Shown in pieces: positions 45,376-54,119 of a DNA stretch of 64,000 nucleotides. The notes beneath the pieces are model-generated. The model was given only the letters and a program-made list of their open reading frames with translations. It did no database searches and had not been told where the DNA came from. Source of the DNA: CAISKJ01 sp046351555 (GTDB taxonomy: Bacteria; Myxococcota_A; Polyangia; Polyangiales; Ga0077539); assembly GCA_046351555.1 (NCBI GenBank), contig JAXLYI010000016.1, positions 1-64,000 of the forward strand, written 5' to 3'. Within the stretch, counting starts at the first letter, position 1, and every line of letters begins with the position of its first letter. The position numbers were made by a program, and so were the translations under genes.

Positions 45376-46407
45376 ATGCGTGACAGTGATCCCATCGTGC
45401 TCGACGGGAGCGAGGGCGAGGGCGGCGGCCAGATCCTCCGGTCGTCGCTCTCGCTCTCGCTCCTCACCGGCCGCCCCTTCCGCGTGGAGAACGTCCGCGC
45501 GGGCCGCGAGCGCCCCGGCCTCCTGCGCCAGCACCTCACGGCCGTCCGCGCGGCCGCCGAGGTGGGCGAGGCCCGCGTCGAGGGCGCCGAGCTCGGTTCG
45601 CGCGCGCTCTCGTTCGCCCCGACCACCCTGCGCGGCGGCGATTTCGCCTTCCGCGTGGGCTCGGCGGGGAGCGCGGCCCTCGTCTGCCAGACGGTGCTCC
45701 CGGCGCTCCTCCGCGCGCCGTCGTCGTCGTCGGTCAGCTTCGAGGGCGGCACCCACAACCCGATGGCGCCGTCGGTGGACTTCCTCGCGCGGTCCTTCCT
45801 CCCGGCCCTCGCGCGGATGGGCGCCGACGCCTCCGTCTCCCTCGCGCGGCACGGCTTCTACCCCGCGGGCGGGAGCTTCTCGCTCGCCGTCCGCCCCGCC
45901 GCGCTCTCGCCCGTCGAGCTCGTCGCGCGCGGCCCCGTGACCTCCGTCGCGGTCACCGCGCGCGTCGCCGGCCTCGCCTACGCCATCGCCGAGCGCGAGG
46001 TGGCAACCGCCCGCGAGCGCCTCGGGCTCCCCTGCGAGGGCCGTGCGGAGAAGCTCCGGCGCGACGAGGGCCCCGGCAACGTCGTGCTCGTCGAGGTCGC
46101 CTGCGCCGGCGCCACCGGGCTCTTCACGGTGTGCGGCGAGCGCGGCGTCCCCGCGGAGGAGGTCGCGCGCGCCGCCGCCGACGAGGCCCGCGCCTGGCTC
46201 GACGCCGACGTGCCCGTCTGCGAGCACCTCGCCGACCAGCTCCTGCTCCCGATGGCGATGGCGCGCGGCGGGCGCTTCGTCACCGTCGAGCCCACGCTCC
46301 ACACCCGCACCAACGCGCGCGTGGTCGAGCGCTTCCTGCCCGTGAGCGTGTCGATGCAGCCGCTCGACGCGCGCCGGTGGGAGGTCCGCGTCGAGCCTCG
46401 GGATTGA
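45376..46407 (+). CDS. rtcA: RNA 3'-terminal phosphate cyclase RtcA
   Basis: A 343-residue protein, the usual length. It converts RNA 3'-phosphate to 2',3'-cyclic phosphate using ATP, through an AMP-histidine intermediate. Motifs: LDGSEGEGGGQILRSSLSLS near the N-terminus, GGTHNPMAPSVDFL, RHGFYPAGGG-like GFYPAGGSF, and EPTLHTRTNA with His309, which has the same number as the Escherichia coli catalytic His. The start is 3 bp after the rtcB stop, so it is cotranscribed and likely coupled. Confidence 0.95.
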   Translation: MRDSDPIVLDGSEGEGGGQILRSSLSLSLLTGRPFRVENVRAGRERPGLLRQHLTAVRAAAEVGEARVEGAELGSRALSFAPTTLRGGDFAFRVGSAGSAALVCQTVLPALLRAPSSSSVSFEGGTHNPMAPSVDFLARSFLPALARMGADASVSLARHGFYPAGGSFSLAVRPAALSPVELVARGPVTSVAVTARVAGLAYAIAEREVATARERLGLPCEGRAEKLRRDEGPGNVVLVEVACAGATGLFTVCGERGVPAEEVARAAADEARAWLDADVPVCEHLADQLLLPMAMARGGRFVTVEPTLHTRTNARVVERFLPVSVSMQPLDARRWEVRVEPRD

Positions 46408-46506
46408 CGGCGCGCGATACCCCCTGGCGCCGACCCGCGGCGGGGTAGTAGCCTCCGCGCGCTCTCAAACCCGCGCGCCCGTCGCGTGCCGTGGAGGATC
46501 TCGTCG

Positions 46507-47912
46507 ATGTTCTGCCCCAACTGCGGCCATCAGAACCCGGAAGGCGCCGCGGCCTGCCAGCGCTGCAGCGCCCCCCTCTCCGCCGGCAGTAGCGCTTCGA
46601 AGCCCGCGCCCAAGTTCAAGGGCACCATGCTGATGTCCGCGCCGTCGGAGGGCTTCCAGTCGGGCGCCGGCGGCCCGCGGCCCGCGGCGGGTGCGCCGGC
46701 GCAGTACCCGAAGACGATGGTCGGCGGCATGGCCGTGGTCGACCCCGCGGCGATGGGCGGCGACGACGAGCCCGACGGACTCGAGTCCGCCACCATCATG
46801 CAGCCGTCGCAGTTCGACGCCGTGCACCCCGGCGGCCCCGCGGCCCCCTTCGCGCCGCGCCCCCGCCACCCCCGCCCGCGCCGCCGATGCGCGCGCAGAC
46901 GCCCGCGTCGCCCCCCATCGCCGCCCCGCCGCCGCCGCGCGCCCCGACGCCCGCCGCGCCCGTCGCGCCGCCCCGCGCGCAGACGCCCCCCGCGCCCGCC
47001 GCCGCGCCCCCGTCGCCTCCGCCGCGTCCGCAGGCGCCCCCGTCGCCGCCGTCACCGCCGCAGGAGGAGCACGGCTCGTCGACCATGGCCGTCGACGCGT
47101 CGGCCTTCGGGCTCGGCGGTTCGAGCCCCGGCCCTGGGCCCGGCGGCCCCGGCGCGATGCCGCAGCCCTCGACGCCGCCCTTCTCCCCCCCGCAGGCGCC
47201 GCAGCCCCACCGCCCGCCGCCCTCGCAGGCCCCTGCGCCGCAGTCGTTTTCGGAGCCCCCGTCGGGCGTCGCGTCCACGATGGCGGTCGACATCTCGGCC
47301 TTCGGTCTCGGCGGCCCCGGCATGCCCGGCGGCCCCGGAGGCCCTCCCATCGGACCCGGCGCCCCCGGCGGCCCGGCTTCCCCCTACGGCGCGGCCCCGC
47401 AGCAGCCCTATCCCCAGCAACCGCAGCAGCAGGGATATCCGCAGCAGCCGCAGCAACAGCAGCCCTTCCCGCAGCAGCCGCAGGGGGCGCCGTCGGGCGG
47501 CGTGTCGTCGACGGTGGCGGTCGACATCTCGGCCTTCGGTCTCGGCGGCCCCGGCATGCCCGGCGGCCCCGGGGGACCGCCCATCGGCCCCGGCGCGCCG
47601 CAGGGTCAGCCCGGGATGCAGGGCTACCCCGGCCACCCGCAGGGCCATCCCCCGCAGGGCTATCCGGGGCAGCAGCAGGGCTATCCGCAGCAGCCGGGCT
47701 ACCCCCAGCAGCAGGGTTTCCCCGGTCAGCAGCCGGGCTACCCCCAGCAGCAGGGCTACCCCGGGCAGAACCCGATGCAGCCCGGCGGCTTCCAGCAGCC
47801 GCCCGGCGCGCCCGCGAAGAACAACACCACCATGATCCTCATCGCGGTGGGGGGCTTCGTGTTCTTCATCGCGCTCGCGGCGGTGGCGTTCATGGTGTTC
47901 AGGAACCACTGA
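46507..47912 (+). CDS. Zinc-ribbon protein with long Gly/Pro/Gln-rich tail and C-terminal membrane helix; one frameshift near 46860-46886
   Basis: The ATG at 46507 begins MFCPNCGHQNPEGAAACQRC, a classic zinc ribbon. The tail has short Thr motifs (KGTMLM, PKTMVGG, SATIMQ) and then three copies of STM/VAVD-x-SAFGLGG, followed by YPQQ/GYPQQ repeats and one C-terminal helix (TMILIAVGGFVFFIALAAVA). The ribbon is in one frame up to about 46860 and the rest in another, joined by a single-base indel in the C-run around 46861-46880. Without that indel it is one protein of about 468 residues. Likely a tail-anchored membrane adaptor. It lies 13 bp upstream of mlaF. Confidence 0.72.
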
Positions 47913-47925
47913 AGCGCGCCCCGCG

Positions 47926-48702
47926 ATGGCCCTGATCGAGTTCCACGACGTCTGGAAGGCCTTCGGCCCCAAGGTGGTCTACCAGGGGCTCAACCTCTCC
48001 ATCGAGCGGGGCGAGGCGCTCACCATCGTCGGGGGCTCGGGCGTCGGCAAGAGCGTCATGCTCAAGATGCTCATCGGGCTGCTCTCGGTCGACCGCGGGC
48101 AGATCACCTTCGACGGCGAGAGCGTGCTCGGGCTCAACGCGAAGCAGCTCGCCCGCGTGCGCCAGCGCGTCGGGATGCTCTTCCAGGGCGCCGCCCTCTT
48201 CGACTCGCTCACCGTCCGCGAGAACGTCGCCTACGGCCTCCGCGAGCACCACCACATGCGCGAAGACGAGATCGACGAGCGCGTGGCCTGGGCCCTCTCC
48301 CTCGTCGGCCTGCCGGGCGTCGAGCAGATGCACCCGTCCGACCTCTCGGGCGGCATGAAGAAGCGCGTCGGCCTCGCCCGCACCATCGCCCTCAAGCCCG
48401 AGGTGCTGCTCTACGACGAGCCCACCACCGGCCTCGACCCGATCAACACCACCCGCATCAACCACCTCATCGCGTCGCTCCAGAAGGCGCTCAACATCAC
48501 CTCCATTGTCGTCACCCACGACATGGGGACGGCCTTCTTCGTCTCGACCCGCATGGCCATGGTCCACAAGGGCCGGATCATCGCCCAGGGGACGCCCGAC
48601 GACTTCCGCAGCAGCACCAACCCCCTCGTGCGGAATTTCATCGAGGGCAACGCCCCCGAGGACGAGGACATGGCCGCCCTCGTCGCCCGCCACGGGGGCT
48701 AG
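47926..48702 (+). CDS. mlaF: ABC transporter ATPase, MlaF/Mkl family
   Basis: A 258-residue ATPase with Walker A GGSGVGKS, signature LSGGMKKRVGLARTIA and Walker B LLYDEPTTGLDP; the Gly-Met-Lys-Lys-Arg after LSG is diagnostic of the MlaF/TtgA2/Mkl lipid-transport family. It powers phospholipid or other lipid movement between inner and outer membrane. The MCE protein follows 39 bp downstream. The partner permease MlaE is not next to it and was not found in the window. Confidence 0.92.
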   Translation: MALIEFHDVWKAFGPKVVYQGLNLSIERGEALTIVGGSGVGKSVMLKMLIGLLSVDRGQITFDGESVLGLNAKQLARVRQRVGMLFQGAALFDSLTVRENVAYGLREHHHMREDEIDERVAWALSLVGLPGVEQMHPSDLSGGMKKRVGLARTIALKPEVLLYDEPTTGLDPINTTRINHLIASLQKALNITSIVVTHDMGTAFFVSTRMAMVHKGRIIAQGTPDDFRSSTNPLVRNFIEGNAPEDEDMAALVARHGG

Positions 48703-48741
48703 CGCGCGCGGCCCCCGCGGCATTAGAGAGCACCCACCCGC

Positions 48742-49872
48742 ATGTCCAGACAGATCAAGGTCGGTCTCTTCGTCGCCCTCGGGTTCGCCGTGCTGGGGAT
48801 CCTCGTGTTCCTCGTCGGGGACGAGCGGCACATGTTCGAGCGGCAGGCCCACCTGCGCGCCACCTTCCGCGACGTCGCGGGCCTCAAGGTGGGGTCGCCG
48901 GTGCGCATGGGCGGCGTCGACGTCGGGCACGTCACGGAGATCACCTTCGGCGCCACCCCGGCCGACCGCGGGATCCACGTCCGCTTCTCGATGGTGGCCC
49001 GCGAGCTCGCCCGCGTCCGCTCCGACAGCGTGGTGAAGATCGCCAGCAAGGGCCTCCTCGGCGACAAGGCCCTCGACGTCACCATGGGCAACTCCTCGCA
49101 GCTCCTCGCCGACGAGTCCGAGGTGCGCAGCGAGGAGAGCGACGACATCGGCAACGCGATGCGCACCGCCACCGAGGCCGTCGGCCGCGCCAACGAGGCC
49201 CTCGCCAACGTCGCCGCGGGCACGCGCTTCCTCGCCGACCCGCAGTTCACCAACAACGTCGGCGCGATCGTGACCGACCTCCGCACGATCACGCACATGG
49301 TGGCCGCCGGCCCCGGCACCGCGCACGCGCTCCTCAACGACCCCGCGATGGCCGCCCGCATCGACCGCACCCTCGGCCTCGCCGAGAGCACCATGGGCCG
49401 CGTCAACGCGATGAGCGCGGACGTCTCGGCGCTCACCCGCGAGGCCCGCAGCGGCCACGGCCTCGTCCACGCCCTCGTCTACGACCGCGAGGGCGAGGCG
49501 ATGGTCCGCTCCTTCGCCCGCACCGCCGACGAGGTGGCCGCCATCACCCACGACGTGCGGACGGGCAACGGCGGGCTCCACCAGATCATCTACGGGCAGG
49601 AGAGCGCGCAGATCGTGACCAACGCCGCCGCCGCCTCCGCCTCGCTGCGCGACGTGATGGCCAACATCCAGGCCGGGCGCGGCACCGTCGGGGCCCTCCT
49701 CACCGACCCGTCGCTCTACGAGGACATGAAGGCCCTCGTCGGCAACGTGCAGCGCAACGAGATCCTCCGCGCGATGGTGCGCTACTCCATCCACGAGGAC
49801 GAGCGCCGCGGCGGCGTCGTCAACGCCACGCCCGCCGCGCCGTCCGCCACGCCCACCCCCGTCTCGCGCTGA
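48742..49872 (+). CDS. mlaD: MlaD-type MCE-domain lipid-transport protein
   Basis: A 376-residue protein: one N-terminal membrane helix (KVGLFVALGFAVLGILVFLV), an MCE domain at ~35-115 (LRATFRDVAGLKVGSPVRMG, VKIASKGLLGDKALDVTMG), then a long helical region (~130-345). Such proteins form hexameric rings or needle-like tunnels in the periplasm with MlaF/MlaE. It is longer than E. coli MlaD (183 aa), as usual in Myxococcota and mycobacteria. The tail is disordered. Confidence 0.92.
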   Translation: MSRQIKVGLFVALGFAVLGILVFLVGDERHMFERQAHLRATFRDVAGLKVGSPVRMGGVDVGHVTEITFGATPADRGIHVRFSMVARELARVRSDSVVKIASKGLLGDKALDVTMGNSSQLLADESEVRSEESDDIGNAMRTATEAVGRANEALANVAAGTRFLADPQFTNNVGAIVTDLRTITHMVAAGPGTAHALLNDPAMAARIDRTLGLAESTMGRVNAMSADVSALTREARSGHGLVHALVYDREGEAMVRSFARTADEVAAITHDVRTGNGGLHQIIYGQESAQIVTNAAAASASLRDVMANIQAGRGTVGALLTDPSLYEDMKALVGNVQRNEILRAMVRYSIHEDERRGGVVNATPAAPSATPTPVSR

Positions 49873-49913
49873 GCTGACGGCGCGCGCCGCGGCGGTGGTA
49901 CCGTCGCGGCCCC

Positions 49914-50852
49914 ATGCGATACCCCCGCGACCTCCGCGGCTACGGCCGCAACCCCCCGCACGCGCGCTGGCCCGGCGGCGCCCGCGTCGCGCTCCAGTTC
50001 GTCCTCAACTACGAGGAGGGCGGCGAGAACTCCGTCCTCCACGGCGACCCGGGGAGCGAGCAGTTCCTCTCCGAGCTCTTCTCGCCGGCGGCCTACCCCG
50101 CGAGGCATTTGAGCATGGAGGGCATCTACGAGTACGGGTCGCGCGTCGGCGTGTGGCGCATCCTGCGCGAGTTCGAGAAGCGGGGGCTGCCGCTGACGGT
50201 GTTCGGCGTGTCGATGGCGCTCGAGCGCTGCCCCGAGGTGACCGCGGCCTTCGTCGAGCTCGGGCACGAGGTGGCCTGCCACGGGCACCGCTGGATCCAC
50301 TACCAGAACGTCGACGAGGCCACCGAGCGCGCCCACATGGCCCTCGGGATGGAGACCCTCGCGCGGGTGGTGGGGAAGCCCGCGGCGGGCTGGTACACCG
50401 GGCGCGACAGCCCCAACACGCGGCGGCTCGTCGTCGACCGCGGCGACCTCGAGTACGACAGCGACTACTACGGCGACGACCTCCCCTTCTGGCTCCAGGT
50501 GCGGCGGACGGACGGCGCGCTCGCGCCCCACCTGGTGGTGCCGTACACGCTCGACGCCAACGACATGCGCTTCGCGCTGCCGCAGGGGTACTCGCACGCG
50601 GAGGAGTTCTTCGCGTACCTGCGCGACGCCTTCGACGTGCACTGGGCGGAGGGCGACGAGCGCCCCGCGATGATGTCCGTCGGGATGCACTGCCGCCTGC
50701 TCGGGCGCCCCGGGCGGATGCGCGCGCTCCAGCGCTTCCTCGACCACGTCGAGCGCCACGACCGCGTGTGGGTGACGCGTCGGGTGGACATCGCGCGCCA
50801 CTGGAAGGCGACGCACCCCTTCGACGCGTCGACCGCGTTCGTCTGGGAGTGA
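49914..50852 (+). CDS. puuE: Polysaccharide deacetylase-family protein, allantoinase PuuE-like
   Basis: A 312-residue protein matching PuuE (cofactor-independent allantoinase) in length and motifs: RYPRDLRGYGRNPPHARWPG at the N-terminus, VALQFVLNYEEGGENS replacing the usual NodB Asp-Asp, GVWRILREFEKRGLPLTVFG and EVACHGHRWIHYQ. PuuE hydrolyses allantoin in purine use. No other ureide gene is nearby, so a related amide substrate is possible. Confidence 0.85.
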   Translation: MRYPRDLRGYGRNPPHARWPGGARVALQFVLNYEEGGENSVLHGDPGSEQFLSELFSPAAYPARHLSMEGIYEYGSRVGVWRILREFEKRGLPLTVFGVSMALERCPEVTAAFVELGHEVACHGHRWIHYQNVDEATERAHMALGMETLARVVGKPAAGWYTGRDSPNTRRLVVDRGDLEYDSDYYGDDLPFWLQVRRTDGALAPHLVVPYTLDANDMRFALPQGYSHAEEFFAYLRDAFDVHWAEGDERPAMMSVGMHCRLLGRPGRMRALQRFLDHVERHDRVWVTRRVDIARHWKATHPFDASTAFVWE

Positions 50853-50861
50853 CGCGCGCCC

Positions 50862-51572
50862 CTACAGCGCGTGCACCCGGAAGGGCGGTGCGCCGGGGAA
50901 GGTCCGCTTCATCAGCGGCATCGCGACGTTGAAGACGGGGGTGCCCGACGCGGTCTTCCCCTCGGGGCTCCCGCTGTGGGCGTGGCCATGGAACACCACG
51001 TCCACCGGCAGGCGCCCGAGCGGCTCGGCCAGCCTGCTGCACCCGAGGAAGGCGAAGATCTCGACGGGCTCGCCCTCCACGGTGTCGCGGACGGGCGCGT
51101 AGTGCATCAGCGCCACGCGGCGCTCGGTGCGGAGGCGGCTCAGCGCGGACTCCAGCTTGAGCGACTCGTCGATGGCCTCCTGGACGAAGCGCTTCACCGC
51201 GGCCTCGCCCCAGGGCCCCAGCGTGGCGCGGCCGAAGCCCCCGACGAAGCCCTTCACCCCCGCGAAGCCGACGCCCCCGAGTTCGAACGAGTCGCCGTCG
51301 AGCACGTGCACGCCCGCCCCAGTGAGCACCTTCGTCACATCCTCGGGGTGGCCCGCTTCGAAGTCGTGGTTGCCGAGCACCGCGACCATCGGGACGCGCA
51401 CCACCGAGAGCTCTTTCGCGAGCACCAGGGCCTCCTCGACGAGGCCGTAGTCGGTGAGGTCGCCGCAGAGCAGGAGCACGTCGGCGAGCTCGTTCACCGC
51501 GGCGAGCTGCGGCGCGACGAGGCCCGCGGAGTCCTTGCGACAGTGGATGTCTCCGACCGCTGCGATGCGCAT
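50862..51572 (-). CDS. Calcineurin-like metallophosphoesterase
   Basis: A 236-residue protein from the ATG at 51572. Metal motifs in order: AVGDIHCRKD (DxH), LLCGDLTDYG (GDxxD), AVLGNHDFE (GNHD), and VFHGHAHSGSPEG (GHxH). It is probably a cytosolic phosphodiesterase or protein phosphatase; substrate unknown. It is divergent from a nucleotidyltransferase-fold gene with 116 bp between the starts. Confidence 0.88.
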   Translation of the reverse strand: MRIAAVGDIHCRKDSAGLVAPQLAAVNELADVLLLCGDLTDYGLVEEALVLAKELSVVRVPMVAVLGNHDFEAGHPEDVTKVLTGAGVHVLDGDSFELGGVGFAGVKGFVGGFGRATLGPWGEAAVKRFVQEAIDESLKLESALSRLRTERRVALMHYAPVRDTVEGEPVEIFAFLGCSRLAEPLGRLPVDVVFHGHAHSGSPEGKTASGTPVFNVAMPLMKRTFPGAPPFRVHAL

Positions 51573-51688
51573 GGGGCGCCTCCGGGAGGTGGTTCGAACC
51601 GCGGCGACGGGTAGCAACGCGCGCGCCGTGGCGCGTGGCTTGCGAAGGCCCTGCGGAACTCTACCGACCCTTTGAAGGAGAGAGACCC

Positions 51689-52507
51689 ATGCGGCTGCTC
51701 TCGCGGATCCCGCCGGACGTGACCCCCGACCACGCGACGTTGACCATGTACGCGCGCGCCCTGGAGGCGCTCGACGCGCGCGCCGTCCCCTTCCTCGTCG
51801 GCGGCACCTGGTCGCTCAAGCACCACTGCGGCATCGTCCGCGACACCAAGGACGTCGACCTCTTCGTCGCGCGGCGCGACCTCGACGCGACCCTCGCGGC
51901 GCTGGAGGCCGACGGCTTCCGCACCGAGCGGACCTTCCCCCACTGGCTCGCCAAGGCCTGGTCCGACGACCGCTTCCTCGACGTGATCTACGACTCCGGC
52001 AACGGCGCGGCGCCGGTGGACGACGGGTGGTTCGCCCACGCCGAGCCCGGCACCCTGCTCGGCGTGCCGGTGCGCATCTGCCCCGCGGAGGAGTCGATCT
52101 GGTCGAAGTCGTTCATCATGGAGCGCGAGCGCTTCGACGGCGCCGACGTGCTCCACCTGCTCCACGCGAAGCGCGCCACGCTCGACTGGCCGCGCCTCGT
52201 CGCCCGCTTCGGCGAGAACCACCGGGTGCTCCTCGCGCACCTCGTCCTGTTCGGCTACGTGTACCCGCAGGAGGCGCGGGACGTCCCCGCGTGGGTGATG
52301 GAGTGGCTCATCGGGCGACTCCGCGACGACGCGGTGGTGGACGCGCCCCCTGCGGACGCGCCGGTGTGCCGCGGCACGCTGCTCTCGCGGCAGCAGTACC
52401 TCGTCGACCTCGAGCGGGGCCACCGCGACGGCCGCCTGCCCCCGACGGGAACGATGTCCGAGGAGGACGTGGCGAGCTGGACCGCCGCGATCTGGGCGCA
52501 GCTGTAG
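51689..52507 (+). CDS. Nucleotidyltransferase-fold protein
   Basis: A 272-residue protein; the ATG at 51689 follows GAAGGAG. PFLVGGTWSLKHHCGIVRDT then KDVDLFVARRD gives the GG and DxD signature of the pol-beta-like nucleotidyltransferase fold. The rest is helical, as in AbiEii-type and similar minor families. There is no partner toxin-antitoxin gene, only the divergent phosphoesterase. Function unknown. Confidence 0.65.
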   Translation: MRLLSRIPPDVTPDHATLTMYARALEALDARAVPFLVGGTWSLKHHCGIVRDTKDVDLFVARRDLDATLAALEADGFRTERTFPHWLAKAWSDDRFLDVIYDSGNGAAPVDDGWFAHAEPGTLLGVPVRICPAEESIWSKSFIMERERFDGADVLHLLHAKRATLDWPRLVARFGENHRVLLAHLVLFGYVYPQEARDVPAWVMEWLIGRLRDDAVVDAPPADAPVCRGTLLSRQQYLVDLERGHRDGRLPPTGTMSEEDVASWTAAIWAQL

Positions 52508-52535
52508 AGCGATGTCGCGCAGACGCCACCCGCGG

Positions 52536-54002
52536 CTAACGAATGATCGATGCCCCGCTCTGGTCGCGACTCGTCTCCGGCGCGGCCAACTGCGCCGGAG
52601 CGACCGCCGGGGACCCGACCACATTGGGCGTACGGCGGGGACGAAGGGGGCGCTCCTCACGGTGTGCAAGGCCCGCGTCGACCAGACGCTGCGTGCGCTC
52701 GGGCGCTTCGCTGGGCGGAGCGGGCGCCTCACGCGCAGGAAGCGGCGCCGCGACGGGCGTCGGGGCGGGCGGCACCGCGACGGGCGTCGGTGGGGTGGTC
52801 GACGCCGTGATGCGGCGCGTCGTCGCGGCGGGGGCAGCGGGGACGGCGGGCTCGCGGGTGAAGCGCCCGGCGGTGGCGGCGAGGCCTACAACGGCGACGG
52901 CGGCGGCGGCCAGAACCCACCCGCGTCGAGGCGAAGGGGCAGGGGCGGGGGCCTGACGCTCGCCCGTGGCCTGGGTGATGGTGCCTGGGTTGGGGACGAG
53001 GGAGGCGTGCATCGCGGGGCCGCGGAGGTCGGGCGAGGAGCCCGAGAGCAGGGTATGCAGGCCCGGGCTGGAGCGCGCGAACTCGTCCAAGGCGGCGGCG
53101 AACCGAGGGCCATGGAGGGCTCGCGCCCCGTCGCTGGCGAAGGGTAGGAGCGCCGCCCCGAAGGCGACCACGGCGGGGAAGCGGTCGGCCGGGTTGACGG
53201 CCATCGCGCGCTGGAGTGCGGCGTCGAGGGCCGGTGGGAGCGCGGGGACGAGCGCCCGCGCCTGGGTGTACTGCCCTGCGGTGATGAGTTGGAAGGTGTT
53301 GAAGGCGTTCTCCCCGCGGAAGGGGACCTGGCCGGTGACACACTGGTAGAGCATCACGCCAAGGGCGTACTGGTCGCTGGCGGCGGTGGTGTTCTTCGCG
53401 CTGCGGATCTGCTCGGGTGCCATGTAGTAAGGCGTGCCGAGGAGCATCTCGGTGCCGGTCTGCCCCTGGTCGTCGCCCTCGATCTTCGAGATGCCGAAGT
53501 CGAGCACCTTGGGCTCGACGGCGCCGTAGCGGTCGACGGCGAGGAAGATGTTGGCGGGCTTGATGTCCCGGTGAATCACCCCCGCCTCGTGGGCCTCCGC
53601 GAGCGCCGAGAGCACCGGGAGCAGGAGGTCGACCGCGGCCTGCCAGGAGAGCGCGCCGCCGCGTTTGATGCGCGCCGCCAGGTCTTCCCCGTCGAGGAAC
53701 TCCATCGCCAGGTACACCACCCCGTCGCTCTGCCCGACGTCGACCATCCGGATGGCGTTGCGGTGCGTGATGCGTGACGCGGCGCGGCCCTCACGGAGGA
53801 AGCGCTCGACCACCGCGGGCTGGTTGGCAAACTGCGGCAGGAGCATCTTGACGGCGACGCGCATGTCGAGGTCGACGTGGCGCCCCTCGAAGACCAGACA
53901 CATGCCCCCGCGGCCGATCTCGCGCGTGAGCGCAAAGCGCCCGACGACACTCCCGGGGCGCAGCGAGGCGCCCGCCCCCGTGGTGACTCCATCGCCTTGC
54001 AT
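52536..54002 (-). CDS. Ser/Thr protein kinase with single membrane helix
   Basis: A 488-residue protein; ATG at 54002. Kinase domain ~22-290: IGRGGMCLVF loop, Lys52, HRDIKPAN (144-151), DFG (168-170) and APE (195-197); all catalytic residues are kept. One membrane helix at 361-379, then a Pro/Ala/Arg-rich tail of ~100 residues with no folded sensor domain. It is divergently transcribed from the SUMF1 lipoprotein A across a palindromic promoter. The ATG lies 12 bp after the TGCTTCGCTC element with no clear ribosome-binding site, so the mRNA leader is very short. Confidence 0.9.
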   Translation of the reverse strand: MQGDGVTTGAGASLRPGSVVGRFALTREIGRGGMCLVFEGRHVDLDMRVAVKMLLPQFANQPAVVERFLREGRAASRITHRNAIRMVDVGQSDGVVYLAMEFLDGEDLAARIKRGGALSWQAAVDLLLPVLSALAEAHEAGVIHRDIKPANIFLAVDRYGAVEPKVLDFGISKIEGDDQGQTGTEMLLGTPYYMAPEQIRSAKNTTAASDQYALGVMLYQCVTGQVPFRGENAFNTFQLITAGQYTQARALVPALPPALDAALQRAMAVNPADRFPAVVAFGAALLPFASDGARALHGPRFAAALDEFARSSPGLHTLLSGSSPDLRGPAMHASLVPNPGTITQATGERQAPAPAPSPRRGWVLAAAAVAVVGLAATAGRFTREPAVPAAPAATTRRITASTTPPTPVAVPPAPTPVAAPLPAREAPAPPSEAPERTQRLVDAGLAHREERPLRPRRTPNVVGSPAVAPAQLAAPETSRDQSGASIIR

Positions 54003-54014
54003 AGGTGCGGGACA

Positions 54015-54112
54015 GAGCGAAGCACTGGAGCCCGGGGAGTGTCAACCCTCGCGGCCGCGGAGGCCCGCGGGCGGAGGGGTGTTGACAGGCGTGACGTGGC
54101 GGTGCTTCGCTC
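54015..54112. promoter_or_regulatory. Palindromic bidirectional promoter, copy 1 (two TTGACA-N15-TGCTTCGCTC)
   Basis: On the plus strand TTGACA (54082-54087), 15 bases, TGCTTCGCTC (54103-54112), then ATG at 54120. On the minus strand the same element runs from 54045 to 54015, then 12 bases and the kinase ATG at 54002. The two TTGACA boxes are 36 bases apart. The same layout and spacings occur at 56533-56630. The elements sit where a -35 and a noncanonical -10 would be; leaders would be only a few bases long. Confidence 0.7.
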
Positions 54113-54119
54113 GGCCGAG

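Noticed and set aside
51591..51600. GGTTCGAACC resembling a tRNA T-loop
   Set aside because: It is a 10-bp palindrome, but the flanks do not pair as a T-stem and no anticodon or acceptor arm can be drawn.
50862..52507. Phosphoesterase plus nucleotidyltransferase as a toxin-antitoxin or defence pair
   Set aside because: The genes are divergent, each of ordinary length, and no HEPN, AbiE or other partner domain is present.
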